From: Pseudomonas migulae NBRC 103157
GTDB lineage: Bacteria; Pseudomonadota; Gammaproteobacteria; Pseudomonadales; Pseudomonadaceae
DNA: 64,000 bases
Reading direction: 5' to 3'
Assembly (NCBI RefSeq): GCF_002091715.1
Contig: NZ_BDAG01000010.1
Coordinates: forward strand, 1-64,000
Shown here: positions 43,117 to 50,205 of the stretch, piece by piece
How the letters are laid out: the number at the start of each line of letters is the position of its first letter
How positions within the stretch are numbered: position 1 is the first letter of the stretch
Program-made: the position numbers and the translations under genes
The notes under the pieces: generated by a model
What the model was told of the DNA's origin: nothing
Databases searched by the model: none
The model's input: only the letters and a program-made list of their open reading frames with translations

Positions 43117-44274
43117 TCAGTCGAGTATCAAGTGCGGCAAGAACCGGCTCGAATCCTTGGTGATCAAACTGTTGTCCTCCCGCACACCAATCCCCGCCGC
43201 CTGATCACCGATCACCCAGGAACCGATCAAGGTGTAGCTGTCGCCAAACTGTGGCAACGGCGCAAACTCCTGAAGGATAAACGGCGCGTCTGTGTAGGGG
43301 CCGTCCTCTTTCACGATCAGGCCGTCAGCCGTTTGCAGCTCGATGTTGGCGCCTTCCCGCGAGAAGAATGGCTTGCGCACCCAGCCCTTGGGCACCGCTT
43401 TGTTCGGGTCGGTATCCAGATGGGCGGCGAGCAGGTTCGGGTGGCCTTTGTTGAATTCCCACAGCAGCGGCAGGATGCCTTTGTTGGAGATGATGGATTT
43501 CCAGGCCGGTTCGAAAAACTGCGTATCGCTCTGGGCAATCGCTGTACCAAAAGGCTCGTGGAAGATGAACTCCCAGGCGTGCAGTTTGAACAGGTGAGGA
43601 ATCCAGCGATCTTCAAGATCGACGAAGCGTCCATCACTGGTGAGGCCGATGTCTTCGATGTCGATGTGGCGGGATTCGATGCCGACCTTTTCCGCCACCA
43701 GTCGCAGGTAATCGGTGGTGCCTTTGTCCTCGACCGAGTCCTTCATCGAGGCGAAATAGAAGGGCTGTGAGAGCTGCAGTTGAGCAAAGGCCTGATGCAG
43801 CTTGGTGTCGATGCTGTTGAACTGGTCGGCGTTCTTGGGTAGCAAGCCGCGTTCGATGCATTGCTCCAGCCAGCCCCACTGAAACGCCGCCGCTTCATAC
43901 AGGCTGGTCGGCGTGTCGTAGTTGAGCTCCAGCAGTTTGGCGGGGCCGCTGCCGTTGTAGGAAAAGTCCATACGCCCGTAAAGATGCGGATGACCTTCGA
44001 GCCATGAAGTACGAACCATGTCATGGAACGGTGCAGGAATGCTCAGGCGCTCCAGCAACGCCTCGCTCTGCACCACGCGGGCCACCAGATCCATGCACAT
44101 CTCATGAATCTCGGTGGTCGGGTCTTCGAGATCGTTCTCGATCTGCTTGAGCGTGAACTGGTAGTACGCGCTCTCGTCCCAATAAGGTTCATCGTCGATG
44201 GTGTGGAACAGAAAGCCGAGGTTCTCGGCAGTTTGTTTCCAGTCATGACGCTCTGCGCAGAGGATTTTCTTCAT
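43117..44274 (-). CDS. yjfC: Glutathionylspermidine synthase-like ATP-grasp ligase (YjfC/YgiC family)
   Basis: The 385-residue protein belongs to the pre-ATP-grasp/ATP-grasp family of the synthetase half of glutathionylspermidine synthase. Visible family blocks are GRMDFSYNGSGPAKLLELNYDTPT-like sequence near residues 100-125 (FSYNGSGPAKLLELN), NKGILPLLWEFNKGHPNLL near 265, WVRKPFFSREGANIEL near 300 and FILQEFAPLPQF near 335. It lacks the amidase half, so it should only form an amide bond, probably joining an amine or polyamine to a carboxylate or peptide. It starts 12 bases after the DUF1190 gene, its usual neighbour. Substrate not established. Confidence 0.9.
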   Translation of the reverse strand: MKKILCAERHDWKQTAENLGFLFHTIDDEPYWDESAYYQFTLKQIENDLEDPTTEIHEMCMDLVARVVQSEALLERLSIPAPFHDMVRTSWLEGHPHLYGRMDFSYNGSGPAKLLELNYDTPTSLYEAAAFQWGWLEQCIERGLLPKNADQFNSIDTKLHQAFAQLQLSQPFYFASMKDSVEDKGTTDYLRLVAEKVGIESRHIDIEDIGLTSDGRFVDLEDRWIPHLFKLHAWEFIFHEPFGTAIAQSDTQFFEPAWKSIISNKGILPLLWEFNKGHPNLLAAHLDTDPNKAVPKGWVRKPFFSREGANIELQTADGLIVKEDGPYTDAPFILQEFAPLPQFGDSYTLIGSWVIGDQAAGIGVREDNSLITKDSSRFLPHLILD

Positions 44275-44286
44275 GGCCCTGTTTCC

Positions 44287-45000
44287 TTAACTGCTCGACC
44301 CGCCGCCGCCCCAGCCGCTGCGTGCACTGGCTTTGCTGCCGAAGCCGCCACGGGAAGTGGACGAGGCAACGGACATCGGTTTGCTGGTGGAACGAATCGA
44401 GTCGGCGTAGTTGCTGCTGCCGTATCGCGCCTGATTGGATTTGGTAAAAGTCGAGCCCTTGGCAATCCGCTGGCCGAGCGTCGAAGACGAATAGCTGCCC
44501 CGGTCATCCCGATAACGGTAAACCGGCTCGGAGTAGTAGCTGTTGCGGTTGTTGCTCAGCATGTTGCCGATCAGCAGACCGGTCAGCAGGCTGGTGCCGG
44601 AGAATCCGGAGCCGCCACTGTTCGCTTCCGAGGCGGGCAGTTGAGCCTTGGCGGCGTCCACCTGGGATTGGGTCACCTCGCCATCGGCGGTCAGTTCGAA
44701 GCCGCCCAGTTTCGGGATGAATTTGCCGGCGGAATCCTGCTGGCACCAGTCGGCGACGAAGTCGGCTTCGCAATCGGCCTGGTTGTCGTACACCGGTGCA
44801 ATGCGCCGATGTTCGGCCATAGCGGTCATGAAGGCGTCCGAGCAGACGTCCACCGGAAGCTTTTCATCGGCGCATTGCTGAACGGACTGGAAGTTGTACT
44901 TCTTCTGCATCGAGTAGGTTTTTTCCGTCGGCCCGCAGCCTGAAATCGCCATGGCGACCGAGGCTGCCAGCGACAGCTGAACGTACTTGCTTCGTTTCAT
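44287..45000 (-). CDS. yjfM: DUF1190 lipoprotein (YjfM/YgiB family)
   Basis: The 237-residue precursor has a lipoprotein signal ending ISGCGP, with C22 as the lipidation site. The middle carries conserved cysteines and acidic patches (QCADEKLPVDVCSDAFMTAM, then DCEADFVADWC). The C-terminal third is rich in serine, glycine and basic residues (FGSKASARSGWGGGGSSS) and looks disordered. DUF1190 proteins are always next to YjfC/YgiC ATP-grasp enzymes, so this tail may be the peptide the ligase modifies; that is inference. The gene lies between DUF350 and the ATP-grasp gene. Confidence 0.88.
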   Translation of the reverse strand: MKRSKYVQLSLAASVAMAISGCGPTEKTYSMQKKYNFQSVQQCADEKLPVDVCSDAFMTAMAEHRRIAPVYDNQADCEADFVADWCQQDSAGKFIPKLGGFELTADGEVTQSQVDAAKAQLPASEANSGGSGFSGTSLLTGLLIGNMLSNNRNSYYSEPVYRYRDDRGSYSSSTLGQRIAKGSTFTKSNQARYGSSNYADSIRSTSKPMSVASSTSRGGFGSKASARSGWGGGGSSS

Positions 45001-45018
45001 CGGGAGCTCCGTGCGCGA

Positions 45019-45447
45019 TCAGTTCTGGGAAGGGGTCATGCAGGCGGCGTTCAACATGCCGACGCTGATGGCCACCGCTGCCACGTAGATGCCCGCAGCG
45101 ATTTCGCCTTTCTTGATGCGCTCGGAGGAGCCTTTGAGCACCAGGCTGGTCATCAGGAATGCCAGCAATTGTACGAACGCGGCGATCACGGCCCAGACGA
45201 CGAAGTCGAGAATGCTGATCGAGTAGGCAATCACGTTGCTGGCCGGAATCGCGAAACCGATGATCGCGCCACCCAAGGCAATCGCGGCCGCCACGTTGCC
45301 CGAACGGATCAGTTCGAATTCTTTGTGCGGGGTGAGGCGGGTGTAGATGAACTGGAACAGCGCGAACAGCACGGCGGCGCCGAGGATGTAAGCAACAAAC
45401 CCGAACACGGCGGCTTTGTTCAGGGAAATGGAGAGCGCTTCTAGCAT
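45019..45447 (-). CDS. yjfL: DUF350 membrane protein (YjfL family)
   Basis: This 142-residue protein has four predicted membrane helices (about 13-32, 50-70, 77-100 and 115-135) and two family landmarks, FELIRSGNVAAAIALGGAII and KGEIAAGIYVAAVAISVGML. It is an inner-membrane protein of unknown biochemical role. It is 14 bases downstream of the DUF2491 gene and 18 bases upstream of the DUF1190 gene, the same K-L-M order as in E. coli. Confidence 0.9.
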   Translation of the reverse strand: MLEALSISLNKAAVFGFVAYILGAAVLFALFQFIYTRLTPHKEFELIRSGNVAAAIALGGAIIGFAIPASNVIAYSISILDFVVWAVIAAFVQLLAFLMTSLVLKGSSERIKKGEIAAGIYVAAVAISVGMLNAACMTPSQN

Positions 45448-45461
45448 GGGTTTCTTCCTTT

Positions 45462-46136
45462 TTAAAAAGTGTTCAGGTCGGTGGTGTACAGCGAAATGCC
45501 CAGCGAAGTGCTCAAGCTGATGGTGCCTTCGGCGTCCTCTTCGACGGAAAACAGCAGGAACTCCCGGCGATCGGTCAGGCCGGTGTCGCGGGCGTACAGC
45601 ATCGAACGGTGCTCGACTCTGTAGGACTCATCCGGGTTTTTCAGCTGCTCGCTCAACGCCACCAGTTCAGTCTGGCCATCCTCGGTACCCCATTCGCGGG
45701 TGTACTCGACGCCGTTGTGTGTGTAAGTCGGCAGCCCGATCAGGCTTTGCGGGCCGGCCAGCCGCCGTAGCTCCGCTTCGCTGCTGATGGTGATGTAGCT
45801 GAGGTAGTTGAACAGGATCACTGACTCGACCTGGCCGGCGATGTCGCCGGTGGTGTGCACTTGCAGCCAGTAGTCTTCGTCATTCATGTAGTAGCGCGAC
45901 AGCCAGGTCGACTGGCCGAGGTCAAGGGTGCCGTTGCTCCAGATCTGTTGGGAGTCCGGGATGGCCACGGCGGTTTTTCCGTCGAACAGCAATTTAAGCG
46001 TGCTGTCGAACATCACACCTTTGCCCAACGCCAGACCCAACGGGCCGGTGGTCGGCTGAGTGTCGCTGGCTGTCCAATTCGATTCCGTATTCGCGTTCGG
46101 GGCCTCAAGCCCCATCAGCTGCTTAAACCATCCCAT
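45462..46136 (-). CDS. yjfK: DUF2491 protein (YjfK family)
   Basis: The 224-residue protein has no signal or membrane segment and should be cytoplasmic or peripheral. It begins MGWFKQLMGLE and contains VESVILFNYLSYITISSEAE and YTREWGTEDGQTELV. It matches the YjfK family by context and pattern. Its start overlaps the channel gene stop by 14 bases, so the two are translationally coupled. Function is unknown; neighbours suggest envelope stress. Confidence 0.87.
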   Translation of the reverse strand: MGWFKQLMGLEAPNANTESNWTASDTQPTTGPLGLALGKGVMFDSTLKLLFDGKTAVAIPDSQQIWSNGTLDLGQSTWLSRYYMNDEDYWLQVHTTGDIAGQVESVILFNYLSYITISSEAELRRLAGPQSLIGLPTYTHNGVEYTREWGTEDGQTELVALSEQLKNPDESYRVEHRSMLYARDTGLTDRREFLLFSVEEDAEGTISLSTSLGISLYTTDLNTF

Positions 46137-47157
46137 TGGAGATTTCCTTCAGGCGGGTGGAGGCGATATAGAAGAGTTCGCCGCCGTCAACGCGCGTCGC
46201 GCTGGGCGGGTTGATCGACGGTTGCCGGGCGCCTTTGGCGCGGTAGCCGATGAGCGTGGCGTTGTGGTGTTCCTTCATCTGCGTGTACAGATCGCCGAAC
46301 GTAGCGTTGAACGTCTCGGGCAGTTTCATCAAGTATTGGGTGGCGCCTTGGCCCACACACAGCAACTCGTTGATGACCACGGACGAACCCGGATCCTGAG
46401 AGGCGCGCACCAGCATCTCGATGGCCATGCTAGACGTGCATTCCAGGCTGGGCGCGTAGGCGCTGGCGAGCGCAGCGATTTCACTGTCATTGAAGTGCGC
46501 GACCACATGCCCGACAGGCTTCAGTTGATTGACCGCCAGCACCGTGGCCAGGGTCAGGTCGTCTGAATGGGTTCGCACCAGGACGCGTTCGGCCCCCGGA
46601 ACACCCGCGCGCAGTAACAGCGTCACCGAGGACAGGCTTTCACCCTTGATGAAAGATGCCTGGCCCGGCATGGGGTTTTCTTCAAGGGTGCAATCGCAAA
46701 TGACGATCAGGTTGTCGTTGGAGGTTTCATCCTGAAGCAACAATTCAACGACCCGCTCGCTGGCTGCACCCTCCCAGCCGATGAGCACCGTATGCCCGAC
46801 TTTGCCGGTGTAATCACCTTTGCCCTTCATGCCTTTTCTCCATACATCGATAACGCTGCTGGTGGTTTTACCAATGGCTGCCGTCAACAGCGCAATGCCC
46901 CCGAGCATGACCCAGGTGGCCACGAAAATGCGTCCCGCCGATGTCTGTGGCGCGAGATCGCCATAGCCGACGGTGAGCGTGGTGGTGAGATAGAAGTAGG
47001 TAAACGTGGCGGGGGCGGTGAGGTGCTGTTCGCCCAGCAACACCAGGCCCAGATACGCTGTGCTCAGGTGCACGCCCAAGGCAATGACCAGTCCTGCCCA
47101 ACCGAACCGGTGGAAGAGGGACGAGGCGTACATGCGCAGTAATAGGAAAATCGACAT
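46123..47157 (-). CDS. Two-TM potassium-channel-like protein with RCK/TrkA-N-like domain
   Basis: The 344-residue protein has a membrane helix (about 20-41), a pore helix and filter (TTTLTVGYGD, filter TVGYGD at 62-67), a second membrane helix (about 77-96) and a long cytoplasmic region. That region starts with a Rossmann-like VLIGWEGAASERVVELLL and VICDCTLEEN, as in RCK domains that gate K+ channels. I chose the ATG at 47157, which has AGGGA six bases before it; an ATG nine codons upstream is also possible. It sits between the rhomboid and DUF2491 genes and is coupled to the latter. Ion selectivity for K+ is inferred from the filter. Confidence 0.9.
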   Translation of the reverse strand: MSIFLLLRMYASSLFHRFGWAGLVIALGVHLSTAYLGLVLLGEQHLTAPATFTYFYLTTTLTVGYGDLAPQTSAGRIFVATWVMLGGIALLTAAIGKTTSSVIDVWRKGMKGKGDYTGKVGHTVLIGWEGAASERVVELLLQDETSNDNLIVICDCTLEENPMPGQASFIKGESLSSVTLLLRAGVPGAERVLVRTHSDDLTLATVLAVNQLKPVGHVVAHFNDSEIAALASAYAPSLECTSSMAIEMLVRASQDPGSSVVINELLCVGQGATQYLMKLPETFNATFGDLYTQMKEHHNATLIGYRAKGARQPSINPPSATRVDGGELFYIASTRLKEISNGMV

Positions 47158-47228
47158 TTCGTCCCTGACTCCATGGGGGCTCATTCCTGGCGAGGTAATC
47201 GCCCCGGCGTCTGAATGCTGGAGTGCGG

Positions 47229-47792
47229 CTACCGAGCGGCATTAAACCTGTTGCGCGGTGCAGATAAAAGTATCTTGGCTGCAATAAATCCGGCGAGCGC
47301 ACCAAACAGATGCCCTTCGAAGGAAACACCCTGGCGGGGAAGGAAGCCAAAGACCAGGCCGCCATAGAGCAAGGCCACGACGCTGGCCGTGATCAGGTTG
47401 CCCCAGCTCCTGTGGAACCAGGCACGAGACAGGAGGTACGCCCACAATCCGAATACCCAGCCGCTGGCGCCGATGTGCACGCCTGAAAAACCGAACAACC
47501 AGACCAGCGCGCCACCCAGCACAATGATGATCGCGCTGACGCCCAGGAACCGGTTGAGCCCGTCGACAATGACCAGGGTGCCCAGAATCAGGAAGGGAAT
47601 CAGGTTGGCGCTGAGGTGTGCAAAGGACGCGTGCAAAAAGGGTGAGGTGATGATGCCGCCCAGTCCGTGGACTGTTCTCGGCACCAGGCCGAAGGCCACA
47701 AGGCTGTAACCGGTCGCGACATTGAGCAGTTGCAGCGCCACCATGAAAATGGCGAGGCTGGCGATTGTCTTGAAACCCTTCAGGGCATCCAT
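47229..47792 (-). CDS. Rhomboid family intramembrane serine protease
   Basis: The 187-residue protein has about six membrane helices. The catalytic serine is S110 in GASGWVFG, and the histidine is H161 in SFEGHLFGALAG. The oxyanion-side motif HASFAHLSANL (H59, N63) is also present, so the dyad is complete and the enzyme should be active. The start at 47792 (MDALKGFKTIA) is chosen over upstream frames that run through a REP hairpin. It lies between the PspA and channel genes, where E. coli has nothing. A membrane-anchored regulator or the DUF350 protein could be a substrate, but none is evident. Confidence 0.88.
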   Translation of the reverse strand: MDALKGFKTIASLAIFMVALQLLNVATGYSLVAFGLVPRTVHGLGGIITSPFLHASFAHLSANLIPFLILGTLVIVDGLNRFLGVSAIIIVLGGALVWLFGFSGVHIGASGWVFGLWAYLLSRAWFHRSWGNLITASVVALLYGGLVFGFLPRQGVSFEGHLFGALAGFIAAKILLSAPRNRFNAAR

Positions 47793-47832
47793 CCTTGACC
47801 TCGAATCAACAAAAAACATGGCGCAGAATCCA

Positions 47833-47883
47833 TGTGGGAGCGGCGGTGCGACGATTCGACTTGCTCGCACCGCCGCTCCCACA
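47833..47883. repeat. REP hairpin inside the operon, between pspA-like and rhomboid genes
   Basis: TGTGGGAGCGGCGGTGCGA (47833-47851) is mirrored perfectly by TCGCACCGCCGCTCCCACA (47865-47883) around a 13-base centre. It is a single REP of a different class from the others. Inside a transcript it would form a 19-bp hairpin and may stabilise the upstream mRNA or reduce downstream expression. Confidence 0.82.
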
Positions 47884-47903
47884 GGTTATGCATCCGGCCT
47901 CTG

Positions 47904-48602
47904 TTACTCAGCCGATTTCTGCTTCAGGCGTTCCAGAATCGCGTTGGCGCTGCCGGTATCCGGCGTGATGCCGGCTTCGCGAAGCTTGCGCTCCAGGTCG
48001 GTGCCGGTCGACGCATCGGCCAGTTGGTCCTGCGCTTCCAGTTCAGCGGCGCGTTGCTGCTGCTTGGCTTGCAAGCGGTTCAGCGTGCCGACCGCGGTTT
48101 CGAGCTTGCCGTTGGCACCGCCACTGGCGATGGACGCGCTGACCTGGGCTTTCTGTACGCTTTCGCGCGCCTTGGCCATGTCCACTTGCTGGCGCAAGCT
48201 TCTGATGCGGCTTTCAGCCTTGGTAATGTCTTTGCGCATGTTGTCCGCATAACCGCCAAATTCGGTGGCCTGCTTTTGCTCGACATCCAGTTCGTTGGTC
48301 AGGGTCGAAATGGCTTCGGCCACTTCCAGTGCCAGGTCTTCGCGATTGGCCTGGATCGCGGCCAGAGCCTTGGATTCCAGGTCCTTGATCTTGGCGTTGT
48401 ACTCGCCGACGCGATCGGCCGACAGTTTGTGCTTGGCCATGATGGTGACGAGCTCACGCTTGGCGTTGGCCAGTGCGCTGTCGGCATCGCGAATTTCCTG
48501 GTCGAGGATGCGCAGGGCCTGCTGGTCGACGATCGATTCGCCGACCTCATTGGCACCGCCACGCAGCGCGGTGAACAATTTGCTCCAGATGGACTGAGTC
48601 AT
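47904..48602 (-). CDS. yjfJ: PspA/IM30 family membrane-stress protein (YjfJ type)
   Basis: This 232-residue protein is almost all helical coiled coil, as in PspA and Vipp1, which assemble into ESCRT-III-like rods and repair damaged inner membrane. It begins MTQSIWSKLFTALRGGANEV, an amphipathic membrane-binding helix, followed by long heptad-rich helices (about 25-190) and a short tail. It lacks PspBC and PspF neighbours, so control must differ from the classic phage-shock operon. It lies 24 bases after the DUF2170 gene, the same I-J order as in E. coli. Confidence 0.92.
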   Translation of the reverse strand: MTQSIWSKLFTALRGGANEVGESIVDQQALRILDQEIRDADSALANAKRELVTIMAKHKLSADRVGEYNAKIKDLESKALAAIQANREDLALEVAEAISTLTNELDVEQKQATEFGGYADNMRKDITKAESRIRSLRQQVDMAKARESVQKAQVSASIASGGANGKLETAVGTLNRLQAKQQQRAAELEAQDQLADASTGTDLERKLREAGITPDTGSANAILERLKQKSAE

Positions 48603-48626
48603 TGGATACTCCCTAATCCCGAATAA

Positions 48627-49316
48627 TTAATTGAAGAAACGTTCGAAGGCTTCGCTGGCGCGCTGGACGTTGTCGACGAGGGTTTTCACCTCGGTCACGA
48701 CGTTGGTCAGGCTCGAGTCGGAACTCAACGCGCCGAACATGTTGTAAACGACCTGGCCGTTGGGCATGGACTCGATACCGATCGACGACAGCGGAAACAT
48801 TTCCCGGCTGCGCAACACGGCCTCATTGAAGGCCGGCACGTCCTTGATCGACTCGATGTCGACCAGCACGGTATCGACGATGATCTGGTCGCCCACCACT
48901 GCGATGTAAATCGGCAAGCCACCGAAGTCGTTCATTTCCAGCTTGATGCTGGACTCGGAGCCTTGAACCAGGGAGAGGGTGATGTCGTTCGAGACCACTT
49001 CGTCCAGGGCTTGAAGGGCGCTGTAGAGGCGATCGATGTTCCAGGTGTTACCTGCGCTCATGTAATTCTCCGACATGAATGAGCCAGCCAGAATCGGTTG
49101 GCGTAGCTGTTTCTCCATCTGCTTGAGCAGGCTTCGGTTTTCGGGAAGCACCCAAGTCTCGTGTTTCACATAACCGGCGGCACCCAGGCCCGCGCGCATC
49201 TGCTTCATGTAGAAGCTCGACGGTTTTTTCGCGGACGGCTTCGAGCGCTCTCCCTTGCGGCTCGCGGAATCGGTCACAGAACCGGAAGCCGGATCTGGTG
49301 GAGAGCTGCTGTTCAT
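48627..49316 (-). CDS. yjfI: DUF2170 protein (YjfI family)
   Basis: The 229-residue protein starts MNSSSPPDPASG with GAGG upstream; a longer start 17 codons earlier would cover the proximal palindrome. The first 50 residues are polar and basic (KGERSKPSAKKPSSFYMKQM). The domain proper runs from about 85 to 229, with NTWNIDRLYSALQALDEVVS and FGGLPIYIAVVGDQIIVDTV. DUF2170 proteins accompany PspA-like proteins and are thought to act in the same membrane-stress pathway. It is the first gene of the cluster, directly after the operator-promoter region. Confidence 0.88.
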   Translation of the reverse strand: MNSSSPPDPASGSVTDSASRKGERSKPSAKKPSSFYMKQMRAGLGAAGYVKHETWVLPENRSLLKQMEKQLRQPILAGSFMSENYMSAGNTWNIDRLYSALQALDEVVSNDITLSLVQGSESSIKLEMNDFGGLPIYIAVVGDQIIVDTVLVDIESIKDVPAFNEAVLRSREMFPLSSIGIESMPNGQVVYNMFGALSSDSSLTNVVTEVKTLVDNVQRASEAFERFFN

Positions 49317-49340
49317 GATGCTGACCTCGTTGTGAAAAAA

Positions 49341-49398
49341 CTCACGCGTGAGAAACACTACAGGCAATTTCCGCCGCCCTCAATAGCTCACGCGTGAG
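49341..49398 (-). promoter_or_regulatory. Sigma70-like promoter flanked by two identical palindromic operators
   Basis: On the minus strand a -35 TTGAGG (49378-49383) and -10 TAGTGT (49355-49360) are spaced by 17 bp. Two identical perfect palindromes CTCACGCGTGAG lie at 49341-49352, covering the expected start site, and 49387-49398, just upstream of the -35 box; their centres are 46 bp apart. This is a typical layout for repression by a dimeric regulator that can bind two sites. The regulator is not encoded in the window as far as I can tell. Confidence 0.75.
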
Positions 49399-49455
49399 AT
49401 TTTTTCGGGCTATTGAACCTGTGGGTTCACAACTGATGTGTACGTCACGCACCAC

Positions 49456-49545
49456 TGTGGGAGCGGGCTTGCTCGCGAAGGCGCCGGGTCAGTCAACGTT
49501 GATGTCAACTGACCCGGCGCCTTCGCGAGCAAGCCCGCTCCCACA
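49456..49545. repeat. REPIN-like inverted pair with 38-bp perfect arms
   Basis: TGTGGGAGCGGGCTTGCTCG continues through CGAAGGCGCCGGGTCAGT (49456-49493) and is mirrored without mismatch at 49508-49545. The total is 90 bp, the same as the element at 51223, and the central sequence is related. It lies between the stress-cluster promoter and the cysteine hydrolase gene. Confidence 0.88.
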
Positions 49546-49555
49546 GGTTTTCGTC

Positions 49556-50104
49556 TTAACCAGCCAGGAACTCGTCGGTAGACACCACGCTGGCATACGC
49601 AAAACCCAGCGCCGACATGAAGGCTGCGTGAACGTGGGCGGCCGGAACGGTGAGGCCGTTGAACTCCAGATCCCGTGAGGCACAGGCGTCGTGAATGACG
49701 GTGACGACATAACCCATGTCAGCGGCGGCACGGGTAATGCCGTCGACGCACATGTGGCTCATGCTGCCGACCACCACCAGTTCCTTGATGCCTTGTTCGT
49801 CGAGGATCGACTTCAGTTCGGTTTCGCGGAACGAGTTGACGAAATGCTTGAGCACCACCGGCTCGTCGGCGCGGTTGAGGACTTTGGGGTGCAGCTTCGC
49901 GCCTTCAGAGCCGGGGGTGAAGAACGGCGCTTCATCGGAGGTGAATTCGTGGCGAATGTGCACCACCGAATCGCCGGCATCGCGGAAGGCCTTGATCAGG
50001 CGGACGGCATTGTCCGCAGCGGCATCCGCACCGACCAGCGGCCACTTGCCCTGGGGGAAGTAGTCGTTTTGGATATCGACTACGATGAGTGCTTGCTTGG
50101 CCAT
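49556..50104 (-). CDS. Isochorismatase-family cysteine hydrolase
   Basis: The 182-residue protein has the catalytic triad of the family: D10 in ALIVVDIQNDY, K86 in VVLKHFVNSF and C119 in GSMSHMCVDG. Such enzymes hydrolyse amides or imides (nicotinamide, ureidoacrylate and others); the substrate is unknown here. The start at 50104 (MAKQALIV) has GAGGAAA before it; the longer frame is in the divergent regulator region. It is transcribed away from a GlxA-type regulator, probably its own controller. Confidence 0.9.
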   Translation of the reverse strand: MAKQALIVVDIQNDYFPQGKWPLVGADAAADNAVRLIKAFRDAGDSVVHIRHEFTSDEAPFFTPGSEGAKLHPKVLNRADEPVVLKHFVNSFRETELKSILDEQGIKELVVVGSMSHMCVDGITRAAADMGYVVTVIHDACASRDLEFNGLTVPAAHVHAAFMSALGFAYASVVSTDEFLAG

Positions 50105-50205
50105 GACTGTTTCCTCGAGTGTGTGTTGGGTGTGGAATGAAGTATCGGGTCTGGCGGGCCGTCCGAGGATTGGCCGCACCGACAATAGAAGGGGGAAAAC
50201 TGACA

